53,994 nucleotides of DNA from Saprospiraceae bacterium (GTDB lineage Bacteria; Bacteroidota; Bacteroidia; Chitinophagales; Saprospiraceae), in contig JAHDDO010000024.1 of assembly GCA_020629315.1 (NCBI GenBank), positions 9,963-63,956 on the forward strand, given 5' to 3'. Each line of letters starts with the position of its first letter. The first letter of the stretch is position 1. The translations under genes were made by a program, and so were the position numbers. The notes under the pieces were generated by a model. It saw only the letters and a list, made by a program, of their open reading frames with translations. It made no database searches and was not told where the DNA came from. This document shows positions 8,132 to 16,054 of the stretch, piece after piece.

Positions 8132-9532
8132 CTATTTATTTAATTGCATAGCGCCATACATGAGCCATGCCTTGACTTGATGTTTTAAACCTCTAGGATG
8201 CCAGTAGCCTTGATGATGTCGTAATTGAAATGCCCGGACTGAATTTTCAACCCAACGGACGGCATAGTCGTAATACCGTCTGGAGTAGGATCGCTCAAAA
8301 TCTCGATCTCTATCCGTGGTTTTCATCCAATCCAAAGATGTGGTTTGCAAGGCTTCGACTTCTTGATACAATGAGGTTCCTTTGATGGGATACGCTACCG
8401 TAATCGTAAAATGATGAGGGTCGGATTCCTTGAGGTGTTGAACCGTTTCTCGAATATCTTCTTGCGTTTCGCCTGGATAACCCAGCATAATAAACGTACC
8501 CGCTTCCATGCCTGCTTTACGTGTCGCTTGGATCATATCTCGCACTTGCTGGACATCTACCCGACGATCCATTAGATCGATCACTTTTTGCGAACCACTT
8601 TCTGCGCCAATCCAAATACGGAAGGCGCCTGCTTCTTTCAACATTTGGATGACCTCAGGATTCATCCGGTCTGCTCGCGTGATACACTCAAAAGGAATGA
8701 TCGCATCTTGGGCTATCACCGCATCGCGGAAAGCAGCCAACCATTTATGCGAAACGGTAAATACATCATCTACAAACCAGATGCTGTCTGGATTATAGTC
8801 TGTTTTCAAGGATTTTAATTCGGTCGCAACAAGTTCAGGAGATCGTCTACGATAGCTCTGTCCATATACAGCCGTGCTACACCACTTACAAGTATATGGA
8901 CACCCTCTCTGAGTACTCACGGTCATGGCTGATTTACCATGAAAGTTTTTCCAGGTATCCAGATAGGCTTGCATATTAATTTTATGCCGATTCGGTAGTG
9001 GCAGTTCATTAATTTCCTTTATACGTTGGCGTTCGTTAGTCTGTATGAGTACCTCATTATCATAGTAGGCAATACCATCGATATGCCCAAATTGCGTTCG
9101 ATTGCCTTGTGTGATCGTTTCAACAATTTCTAGCATGCTTTGCTCGCCTTCTCCGATAACAGCCACCTTTGCGCCTGCCTGCAAATAATCCGCAACATTG
9201 TAACGGACATCAGGTCCGCCGATCACTAGAAGCGTATGCGCTAAGCTGGGGGAGGCTTTTACAAATTGCATCAATTCAATGATATTCAACTTGGTCATCA
9301 GATTGGTATACAAAGCCAAAATATCGGGCTTCTGCTCGAGTAAGTAACTTTTTGCCTTTGTCAAGTCTGAGAAGGTGGTATCATATACCTGATTATCAAA
9401 ACCGTGTTGTTCTAAATAGGCCGACAGATAAAGAATCCCCAAGGGTGGATAGGGTCGCATTATGGCTTGTTCCTTCGCATCTTCAGCAATAAAATAGCCG
9501 TGTGAAAATACTATGTTTGGCGTATTCGTCAA
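8132..9532 (-). CDS. B12-binding-domain radical SAM protein
   Basis: 466-residue radical SAM enzyme. The N-terminal ~150 residues form a cobalamin-binding-like Rossmann domain (PYPPLGILYLSAYLEQHG, then LLVIGGPDVRY and KVAVIGEGEQSMLEIV, the GEGE motif typical of this class). The [4Fe-4S] cluster motif CxxxCxxC is at residues 211-218 (CPYTCKWC), followed by YGQSYRRRSPELVATEL and a TIM-barrel half with IWIGAESGSQKVIDLMDRR. Such enzymes do methyl transfer or other radical chemistry on sugars, lipids or cofactors; the substrate is unknown. The start is TTG: the homologous N-terminal strand in the paralogue at 21010-22479 shows that the next ATG would be too late. It shares the operon with three glycosyltransferases and a SAM methyltransferase. 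Confidence 0.88.
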   Translation of the reverse strand: MTNTPNIVFSHGYFIAEDAKEQAIMRPYPPLGILYLSAYLEQHGFDNQVYDTTFSDLTKAKSYLLEQKPDILALYTNLMTKLNIIELMQFVKASPSLAHTLLVIGGPDVRYNVADYLQAGAKVAVIGEGEQSMLEIVETITQGNRTQFGHIDGIAYYDNEVLIQTNERQRIKEINELPLPNRHKINMQAYLDTWKNFHGKSAMTVSTQRGCPYTCKWCSTAVYGQSYRRRSPELVATELKSLKTDYNPDSIWFVDDVFTVSHKWLAAFRDAVIAQDAIIPFECITRADRMNPEVIQMLKEAGAFRIWIGAESGSQKVIDLMDRRVDVQQVRDMIQATRKAGMEAGTFIMLGYPGETQEDIRETVQHLKESDPHHFTITVAYPIKGTSLYQEVEALQTTSLDWMKTTDRDRDFERSYSRRYYDYAVRWVENSVRAFQLRHHQGYWHPRGLKHQVKAWLMYGAMQLNK

Positions 9533-9570
9533 TTGGATCGCATTCGTAATACCTAAAGATATAATTCTAC

Positions 9571-10335
9571 TTACGTCTTTTGTAAATGGATCAAAAAATG
9601 GTCCGCAAATCGCGAAAAAAGACGGCTGCGAGATATAACACCCTCTATTTTAAATACGACAGAAAATAACCATGCATGCTTATCTATGCTTTGTTCAAAA
9701 TAACTTGGTAAAAACCCTGTTGGAATACAGCTTTTTACAGCGTAATTAGGGACCGCTTCTTGGATCTCTTCTGGCGAATAGAAATAGGTTTGCACAGGCT
9801 TACCATTGACCTGAACGGATAGTCCCTCCTTCATAAAGCGTTGCGTATAATGCTTCGATTGTCCCTTCCATTTCCGATAGCCCTTTTCTACCAAGCTAGC
9901 TTTTGGCATGATGACCAATATCATCTGACCCCCAGGGGCTAAGACACGATCCAGACTTTGCAAACAATTTTGAAGTTCCTTGGCTGATAAACAATTGAGA
10001 CCGCCAAAGTTTGAAAATACAAGATCGAATGAAGTCTTCGGAACATCCAGTATGGGGCCCCGCAAATCTAGTTTTTGGAATGTAATATTGGCGTTTTTGT
10101 TTTTAGCTTTTGCTTGAGTCAACATGGATTCAGAAACATCTGTGGCTAGCACCGTATGTCCCTTAGTGGCCAGGTATCCAGCATCTTCACCCGTACCACA
10201 ATTAATCTCTAGGATGCGAAGTCCTTTAGGTATCGTATCCAGATAGTCCCATACGCGATTACGCTGATGTCGTCCAATTCGAGTATGAGTAAATTCCATA
10301 TCATAACTCGCCGCCGCATGATCAAAATGGCTCAT
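9571..10335 (-). CDS. Class I SAM-dependent methyltransferase
   Basis: 254 residues. Motif I is RILEINCGTGEDAGYLATKG, motif II HTVLATDVSESMLTQAKAK, then FDLVFSNFGGLNC and LDRVLAPGGQMILVIMP, the usual order in a class I methyltransferase (Methyltransf_11/25 type). A C-terminal segment with SCIPTGFLPSYFEQS may form the substrate lid. ATG at 10335 (MSHFDHAAASYD) is preferred; the reading otherwise extends 7 codons to a TTG. First gene of the glycan operon, 38 nt before the radical SAM gene, and preceded by about 300 nt containing a series of hairpins. Likely target is a sugar or lipid intermediate of the same pathway, by context only. Confidence 0.87.
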   Translation of the reverse strand: MSHFDHAAASYDMEFTHTRIGRHQRNRVWDYLDTIPKGLRILEINCGTGEDAGYLATKGHTVLATDVSESMLTQAKAKNKNANITFQKLDLRGPILDVPKTSFDLVFSNFGGLNCLSAKELQNCLQSLDRVLAPGGQMILVIMPKASLVEKGYRKWKGQSKHYTQRFMKEGLSVQVNGKPVQTYFYSPEEIQEAVPNYAVKSCIPTGFLPSYFEQSIDKHAWLFSVVFKIEGVISRSRLFSRFADHFLIHLQKT

Positions 10336-10388
10336 ATTCCAAGGTACAAAAGCCAAGGGTAAATAGATAATGTTGCTAGGGAGTCTCT

Positions 10389-10415
10389 CCGATGGGTCCT
10401 GTCGGATCCCATCGG
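10389..10415. repeat. Hairpin 1 of palindromic cluster
   Basis: CCGATGGGTCC (10389-10399) pairs with GGA-CCCATCGG (10404-10406 and 10408-10415) around a TGTC loop, with one bulged T at 10407: an 11-bp stem in either strand. The minus-strand form lies in the 5' leader of the methyltransferase gene, 54 nt before its ATG. Confidence 0.7.
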
Positions 10416-10417
10416 GA

Positions 10418-10431
10418 CCGGAGTATTCCGG
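10418..10431. repeat. Hairpin 2 of palindromic cluster
   Basis: CCGGA-GTAT-TCCGG, a short perfect stem directly next to hairpin 1. Confidence 0.55.
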
Positions 10432-10449
10432 GCTCTCCTCTTCGGATCG

Positions 10450-10475
10450 GTCCTACCTACATATGTAGGTAGGAC
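10450..10475. repeat. 26-bp perfect palindrome
   Basis: Left arm GTCCTACCTACAT (10450-10462) is followed with no spacer by its exact reverse complement (10463-10475). It could be a dimeric-protein binding site or a recombination/mobile palindrome. No poly-U run follows on either strand, so it is not an ordinary terminator. Confidence 0.85.
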
Positions 10476-10652
10476 TACACCCTTCATGTTCCTGACTCGG
10501 GATTCTTGGAATGTAAAAGGTAAAAGGGTGATTATCGTCCTTCGACACATAATACACCCTTATCAGAGCTTTCCAATACAGCATAGCTCATGATGTCACC
10601 TAGTACAGCCATAAGTGATACTCATCCGAAAAAGGTGACCTGACTTTTGAAA

Positions 10653-13142
10653 TTATTGTATCGTGCTTAATTTAATATAAGGGTTACCTTCCAATATAAA
10701 TCCTGCCCAATAGTATGGATGGGAATACAATGAATCAGACTGGATGCTTTTTTTAGTGGCAGCAATAGCTTCATCTAAGGAAAGTCCAGACAACCAGAAT
10801 TTATATAACTGGCTCATAAATCGGAAGGTTGCTTGTTCATTCACTTGCCATAAGGTTTTCACCACCGCCTCTGATCCTTGCTGGAAGAAGGCTCTACTTA
10901 TGGAGAATGTGCCGGCGCCATGGCGATGAACACCCGTCCCTGTTTCACAGGCTGAGAGCACGACAACAGACGGCACATCAGGTAGACTTTCGATCTCGTA
11001 ACTATACATCCGTTGGGCTTCGCCCGAGGCATCCCTTACCAGCAGGTAATTATCCAATCTTTTTTCCTGATCAGAAGAAGCGTGTGTAGAAAAGTGTAGT
11101 ATAGGAAACTTGGCTGTTTGGTCCAATGTAGCTTTAGTGAATTGGGCCCCCGCCACTAATTGGCTGTTTTCAGGACCAAATATTTGTTCAATTTCTTGCG
11201 CTTCTTTCCACCCAATGGCCAGTTCCGGATAGCGTAACTTGCCTGTACTGTTTATCGTCTCATCATCGGAGTAACTACAAATTAAAATGTCTGGTTCTAG
11301 TTGTAAGGTATCATACTGGCTGTACTCTGCTGCATCAAAGTGATAGTGTATATCAGTATAAGGCAATAGTAATTCGAAAGGTAAATTAGACAATTGACCA
11401 TCTGGTAATATGAGCACCTGTTCTGATTCAAAAGTGATTTCTGCAAATAACGCAGCACGTAACTCGTCCTGGGTTTGTTCTAGGGATGATCTGTTTTCCA
11501 ATCCATCCTGCAAGGCAAGAATCAATGAATCAATAGTATTGGCTTCAGCCGTATGAATGCTAATTTCATCATTATGCAAGAAGTAGTACCAGTAGGCATC
11601 TTCATATTTGATGAATTCTAAGACGGAGTGAGTATTGAGTTTAGAAATTGTTGATAGATCTAGTGTATCAGCAGCCCTTTTAATTTCTTGGGTCTTTCTA
11701 TACTCAGCTTCCCACTCTTTTTGTTCCAAGAGTAAAGGATAAAGTTCAATATATATTGGATCACCATCATAACTGGTGTCCTGAAATTCATTGGTCAATT
11801 GAAGGATCTCATTTATTCTGTCCTGCTTAACTCGCTGATCTTCGGATAATAAGAAATCAGCATCTGCATATCGCTTCCGTTTTAATTCGATGGCTTTAGT
11901 TTCAGCAAAAAGGGAAATAATATCTAAGGGTGATGTTTCGTCAAGTAATGACTTTGATGATTTGTATACCGCTAATTTTTTGATTGCCAAGCTAGCGTAA
12001 AGGTCTTGGATATGGAACGATTTATCACCTGTCCATATCCTATTGGCTAGCTCTTCTCTTCTATTTAGTGATTTAATACGTTCTTCAGCAGTGGATTTAA
12101 AAAAGGGATTGTCCATGTAAAAATCAATCCCAATAAATTCCGCATACGAACCTATTTCTAAATGGCATGGGTATAAATCTTCAAGTTTACTAATCTCCTT
12201 CTCTAGTTCATCTGTAGAATCAGCGAGAAGCATTAAATATAATACTGGAATGATTTTGATATAGTGGCAGTCTACATTATCAAATAAGGCATACGTCTCT
12301 TCAAATAATTCCCTTGACCTTACCGGGTTGGAAGAAACTTCTAAAGCTCCATGCAAAAGCATCCAGTTTTTAGCCATCGACCATTCTAAATTTAGCTTCC
12401 GTTTATTTAACAAGGCCAACGCCCCTTTCGAATCTCCTAACTCAGCTAATTTATACGCATTTAGTAAGTCACGATTAACAGAGTCGAATAACGTATGCGC
12501 ACCCAGTTTTTCAATTTGACAATTAAAAAATGCTTCAGTAGCTTTTCCATTGCGCAATAGATTAACGAAGTATGGTTTTCTCAAATTGAAATTTAGAAGC
12601 TCACCCTTTTCATTTCCAAATCGGGATAGGTTATTTGAAATATGATAATTTACTTCAGAGCTATAAAATGCTTGGTCAATATCATCAATCCGCCTAGACA
12701 GGTATAGTCCTACATACTTTGAACGGTACCATTGATCCTCGAAATGCTTTGTATCCAATTCCTCAATCTTTCTCTTTATTTCAAGAATAATAGAATCAGA
12801 AATAAATGCTTGCAAGAAAGCATTTCGTAAGCCCAAGTATTCCAATTCACTCTTTTGGGTTACATGCTCAAAATCTTTATTCTGATAATCAATTATAAGT
12901 TTTGTTTGGCTTTGAAGATCCTTGTAATCAGATAATGACTTAATATATTTAAACTCTTCAAAATGAGGATCATTAGCCTCCAAGGAATTGCCATTCTTTA
13001 CAAATTGGAATAATGATGAATCTCTAGAGTATTGGCTTTCATTAGAACGACAACCCCATACAGCCAGTATAAGAAAAAAATAAACATATACGGAATCCTT
13101 GAAAGCGATCAACACAATTTTACTTAACTTAATAAAGTACAA
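10653..13142 (-). CDS. TPR-CHAT caspase-like lipoprotein
   Basis: 829 residues. A hydrophobic N-terminal segment ending FLILAVWGC looks like a lipoprotein signal (Cys near residue 31). The middle ~400 residues are helical with degenerate TPR-like repeats. The C-terminal ~230 residues are a CHAT domain (caspase/separase-fold cysteine protease): His687 in ILHFSTHASSD and Cys732 in VVVLSACETGTG, followed by GAGTFSISRAFFQQGSEAVVKTLWQVNEQAT, which is diagnostic. Both catalytic residues are present, so an active protease is expected, probably facing the periplasm. The extreme start is TTG at 13142; GTG 13115 or TTG 13112 would also give a good signal peptide, and numbering would shift accordingly. 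It is divergent from a gene pair encoding an HExxH protein, only 49 bp away. Confidence 0.85.
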   Translation of the reverse strand: MYFIKLSKIVLIAFKDSVYVYFFLILAVWGCRSNESQYSRDSSLFQFVKNGNSLEANDPHFEEFKYIKSLSDYKDLQSQTKLIIDYQNKDFEHVTQKSELEYLGLRNAFLQAFISDSIILEIKRKIEELDTKHFEDQWYRSKYVGLYLSRRIDDIDQAFYSSEVNYHISNNLSRFGNEKGELLNFNLRKPYFVNLLRNGKATEAFFNCQIEKLGAHTLFDSVNRDLLNAYKLAELGDSKGALALLNKRKLNLEWSMAKNWMLLHGALEVSSNPVRSRELFEETYALFDNVDCHYIKIIPVLYLMLLADSTDELEKEISKLEDLYPCHLEIGSYAEFIGIDFYMDNPFFKSTAEERIKSLNRREELANRIWTGDKSFHIQDLYASLAIKKLAVYKSSKSLLDETSPLDIISLFAETKAIELKRKRYADADFLLSEDQRVKQDRINEILQLTNEFQDTSYDGDPIYIELYPLLLEQKEWEAEYRKTQEIKRAADTLDLSTISKLNTHSVLEFIKYEDAYWYYFLHNDEISIHTAEANTIDSLILALQDGLENRSSLEQTQDELRAALFAEITFESEQVLILPDGQLSNLPFELLLPYTDIHYHFDAAEYSQYDTLQLEPDILICSYSDDETINSTGKLRYPELAIGWKEAQEIEQIFGPENSQLVAGAQFTKATLDQTAKFPILHFSTHASSDQEKRLDNYLLVRDASGEAQRMYSYEIESLPDVPSVVVLSACETGTGVHRHGAGTFSISRAFFQQGSEAVVKTLWQVNEQATFRFMSQLYKFWLSGLSLDEAIAATKKSIQSDSLYSHPYYWAGFILEGNPYIKLSTIQ

Positions 13143-13191
13143 AGGTCACTAAAAATGGCTTTTTTACCACTTAAAAAAAAATCAATTCCTA

Positions 13192-13911
13192 ATGAGTACT
13201 ACAAATCAACACAGAAACAATCCAACAAGAACAATTTTACTAACAGCATTAGTAACAGCAATTGCAATTACAGCGGCAAGTTTTGCCTTCAAAGACATTC
13301 TATGCAAACGCTTCTGTAAAACTAATCCTTCAACACAAGTAACAGAAGGCAAATATGTTCAAGGCGAGGTTGTAGTAGAACCGAGCAATGACCACCCTAT
13401 GGGTATGTTCCGAGTGTATATAGATGAAAGCTTACATGCAGACAAACCTCTGAGAGGAGTCATGTTCAATTTAGATAATTCATTGACTCCAATCATGTAC
13501 CAACCAGTTTATTTTACCATTGAAGAAGAACATGGGTTCCAGTTGGCTAAAAACCTAACAACTACCAACCCAGGGGATGAAAAAATGTACACAAATCTTA
13601 ACCATTTAAAGGACAAATTAGATATTAATTTGCATATAGACCACCAGCATATTGGAGCTCATAACAAAGTACATATAGTACAGTTTCCATCTTCTACATA
13701 TAATGGCATAGCTAACACCTATAATGTAGAATTATGCACGCATGATTCAACAACAAATGATTGTGTAGCAGGCGGAAGCACATTTTATAAACTCATCCGA
13801 ACACCCAATCCACTACCTCCTGGATTTAGTGGTTATTTAAATGTTGTCGACTATGTGAATGGACAGAGTGTTCATAGAATTGTGCAACAACACACACATC
13901 TATATGACTAA
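13192..13911 (+). CDS. Membrane-anchored protein of unknown function
   Basis: 239 residues. After a polar N-terminus a single membrane helix (TILLTALVTAIAITAASFAF) leads into a probably beta-rich exported domain with few charged runs and several histidines (LHIDHQHIGAHNKVHIVQF). I recognise no family. The first cysteines (CKRFCK) follow the helix directly. The stop codon overlaps the start of the HExxH protein gene by 8 nt, so the two are translated as a unit. Base composition is noticeably A-rich compared with neighbouring housekeeping genes, which together with the lack of a known family hints at accessory origin. Confidence 0.65.
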   Translation: MSTTNQHRNNPTRTILLTALVTAIAITAASFAFKDILCKRFCKTNPSTQVTEGKYVQGEVVVEPSNDHPMGMFRVYIDESLHADKPLRGVMFNLDNSLTPIMYQPVYFTIEEEHGFQLAKNLTTTNPGDEKMYTNLNHLKDKLDINLHIDHQHIGAHNKVHIVQFPSSTYNGIANTYNVELCTHDSTTNDCVAGGSTFYKLIRTPNPLPPGFSGYLNVVDYVNGQSVHRIVQQHTHLYD

Positions 13912-15475
13912 TACAGGAAGTAACACTCAAAGTAATGTCAATTGGGTTTGGATTGGTATTGGATTAGCCGTTATTGCTTCAGTAGTTGCTTTTCTAATAT
14001 GGTTGTTTGGAAATATAAGCTATTCAGATTGGTCAAGAAATGAAAGAGAATCCTATCTTATTTGGAAAGATAATGATGCCTCTACTTTTGACACCTTAGT
14101 GACTACAACTCAAGATGGAAAGCTTTCATGGGATCGACAACGATTTGGAAGCGAATATTTTTTGATCCCTTTTGCGGGCTCAATAAGTAATGAGCAATCC
14201 TTTTTTAATAATAGTGTCCGCGAACAAACAACCTTGAACTTTTCATTTTCATTCGCTGATACAGATACCAATTCTGCCGATTATCTAAGAAGTTTACAAA
14301 ATTTGGTTAATGACATAAATATCCACTTTGATCTCTATTTTATTCCATATAATATTCAGATCACAAAAACTCATGAATATAAGTACCCGGATACACCACC
14401 ACCAGCAATGGGTAGTGCTTCTTTAAATGAATGGATAGCAAGTAATATTTTTGATCGAACAGTGAACCATCACATCATTATCGATCCAGAAAAAAGATGG
14501 GCAAACCAAGGAGGTGATCCAATAGCTTTTGAAATGGGGCTTCTCAATCCCAATTCTGAAAGACACTATACGGCTGTATATCAAAAATTTGAAGAGTTAC
14601 GAAACCTAAATATTTTTGCTCATGAGTTTTTACATAAGTTTTATGACGAAAGAAGTCATATTAATGAACCTTATTGTGTCGAGCCAGATACTTCAAACTT
14701 TGAATATAAAACCTTCAACATATTTTCAGAACATTACATTGCTTGTGAATATGCTTTAGAAACAAATCAACTAAATACTATTAACCCAAACATTTCACTA
14801 CCTATTCAAGATTTAGAAGAGGATTGGTTGGTTCCTATTCCTAGAAATCCTTGTGCTTGTGATTTGGAGTTTGCTAGAGTCTTTGACTTTAATAGCATTC
14901 ATTTGACAAATGTTTCGGAAAAGCAATTAATGAATAAGGAGCTTAGAGAATACATTGTTGGAGATGATATTAACCCCGAATATAATCTCAAGGTCAAAGA
15001 AATAAAAGAAGCTTTTGCCAGGAGGTACCAAAACGTCTATAGCAAAAGTAGGATGTCAATGACAAAGGGACAATATGTCGATAACCAATATCAACAATTG
15101 CTAAGACTTCGACGGAGAAATATAATTAACACGATTAAAAATAGAGTGCCTAATTTTCAGGCCGATGACCCTTGGGATGATAAGAATGATCTGCAATTAT
15201 TGATCAGAGAATTTAAGAGTGGTATGGGAAAGCCTAGTCCAATTTCTAGTTCACAAGATCTAGATGACGAAAAACCAATTAAAGAAGAGGAGACTGAAAA
15301 ACCAGGCAAAATTGATGACAAAGATCCAATTAAAGAGGAGGAGACATCCAAAGTGCCACAAGCAGAAAAAAATCCTTTAGAGCAAATAAAAGATCTAGAA
15401 AAAGAGAAGCTCAAAAAAGAACTGGAAGAAAAGTTGAAAAAAGAAGGTAATCAACTGAATAAGAAAGAAAAGTAA
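13904..15475 (+). CDS. Membrane-anchored HExxH putative metalloprotease
   Basis: 523 residues from ATG 13904 (MTNTGSNTQSN), chosen because it puts the membrane helix (VWIGIGLAVIASVVAFLIWLF) near the N-terminus; the frame is open 15 codons further upstream. The exported part contains IFAHEFLHKFYDERSH, an HExxH zinc-protease motif with His240, Glu241 and His244. The metzincin spacing to a third His is absent, so a glutamate such as in FSEHYIACE may be the third ligand (inference). The last ~75 residues are a Lys/Glu-rich tail with the near-repeated phrase PIKEEET and then a predicted coiled coil (LEQIKDLEKEKLKKELEEKLKKE). No family recognised. Coupled to the upstream membrane protein and ended by a terminator. 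Confidence 0.68.
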   Translation: MTNTGSNTQSNVNWVWIGIGLAVIASVVAFLIWLFGNISYSDWSRNERESYLIWKDNDASTFDTLVTTTQDGKLSWDRQRFGSEYFLIPFAGSISNEQSFFNNSVREQTTLNFSFSFADTDTNSADYLRSLQNLVNDINIHFDLYFIPYNIQITKTHEYKYPDTPPPAMGSASLNEWIASNIFDRTVNHHIIIDPEKRWANQGGDPIAFEMGLLNPNSERHYTAVYQKFEELRNLNIFAHEFLHKFYDERSHINEPYCVEPDTSNFEYKTFNIFSEHYIACEYALETNQLNTINPNISLPIQDLEEDWLVPIPRNPCACDLEFARVFDFNSIHLTNVSEKQLMNKELREYIVGDDINPEYNLKVKEIKEAFARRYQNVYSKSRMSMTKGQYVDNQYQQLLRLRRRNIINTIKNRVPNFQADDPWDDKNDLQLLIREFKSGMGKPSPISSSQDLDDEKPIKEEETEKPGKIDDKDPIKEEETSKVPQAEKNPLEQIKDLEKEKLKKELEEKLKKEGNQLNKKEK

Positions 15476-15477
15476 CA

Positions 15478-15500
15478 AAAAGACCCTTCGGGGTCCTTTT
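15478..15500. terminator. Bidirectional terminator
   Basis: AAAAGACCC-TTCG-GGGTC-C-TTTT, a GACCC/GGGTC stem with a stable TTCG loop and one bulged C. The A and T flanks make it usable from both sides. It separates the plus-strand HExxH gene from the minus-strand Lrp/AsnC gene. Confidence 0.85.
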
Positions 15501-15501
15501 G

Positions 15502-15939
15502 TTAAAACTCTTCCCCAACCACTTTATGTTCCACAATCGAAGACAGTATCAAAGATGTGGTCAACTCTCCATATTTTCCTAGTGCTACATTGAGTCGCTC
15601 TAAATGTTTTGTATTTCGTACATACGCTTTGATCAACATGCAATCTTTTCCAGTAAGCACATGACATTCCATTACTTCTGGCACCGTCTTGATATAATCC
15701 TTAAACTCCTCAGCCATCCCAAAGCGTACTTTAATAGAAATATAGACGCCAAGATCATAACCTAAGGATTCCATATTCAATGAGATACCAAAGCGATCTA
15801 TAATCCCTTTTTCTTTTAATTTTTCTATGCGTTCGGCTACCGCCGGAGAAGACAAAGACACACAATTTGCAATTTCCTTCAAGGACATTCTAGAATCCTC
15901 TTGCAAGGCTGCTAAAATACCCCAATTAAATTCATCCAT
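15502..15939 (-). CDS. Lrp/AsnC-family transcriptional regulator
   Basis: 145 residues, normal length. The N-terminal winged helix-turn-helix reads NWGILAALQEDSRMSLKEIANCVSLSSPAVAERIEKLKEKGIIDRFGI, the AsnC-type signature. The C-terminal half (VRFGMAEEFKDYIKTVPEVMECHVLTGKDCMLIKAYV) is the RAM/AsnC effector domain that binds amino acids and forms oligomers. Divergent from an outer-membrane receptor gene, 115 bp apart, which makes that gene its likely target. An AT-rich dyad lies in the gap (15957-15997). Which amino acid it senses is unknown. Confidence 0.92.
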   Translation of the reverse strand: MDEFNWGILAALQEDSRMSLKEIANCVSLSSPAVAERIEKLKEKGIIDRFGISLNMESLGYDLGVYISIKVRFGMAEEFKDYIKTVPEVMECHVLTGKDCMLIKAYVRNTKHLERLNVALGKYGELTTSLILSSIVEHKVVGEEF

Positions 15940-15956
15940 TTTTTAATATTAATAAT

Positions 15957-15997
15957 ATATCAATAATAGCTTTCTAATATAAGTCATTATTTGATAT
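15957..15997. promoter_or_regulatory. AT-rich dyad in Lrp/receptor intergenic region
   Basis: ATATCAATAAT (15957-15967) and ATTATTTGATAT (15986-15997) are inverted copies apart from one inserted base. Downstream, TTTG (15990-15993) and TATTTTAA (16016-16023) loosely fit a Bacteroidota promoter for the receptor gene. An Lrp-type operator is plausible, but in such AT-rich DNA chance is a real alternative. Confidence 0.3.
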
Positions 15998-16054
15998 ATG
16001 CTTTATTATAAAAAGTATTTTAATTAATTCTATTTCGAAATTTGTCATAAAGAA

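Larger units (their letters stand above)
10336..10652. other. Intergenic region with stacked hairpins
   Basis: 317 bp between two minus-strand genes with no credible coding sequence. Bases 10380-10480 are much more GC-rich than the surroundings and hold three consecutive inverted repeats (see separate entries). The rest (10481-10652) shows nothing recognisable. A TTG/ATG-initiated frame across it has an arginine- and proline-rich composition unlike its neighbours and is not a convincing gene. Confidence 0.6.

Noticed and set aside
10332..10550. 72-codon minus-strand reading frame through the hairpin cluster
   Set aside because: Arginine/proline-rich product unlike any neighbour, and it runs through the inverted repeats; treated as non-coding.
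14621..14660. HExxH motif taken as a metzincin
   Set aside because: The metzincin pattern HExxHxxGxxH is not met: seven residues separate the second His from the next one. Kept only as a general HExxH zinc-protease candidate.
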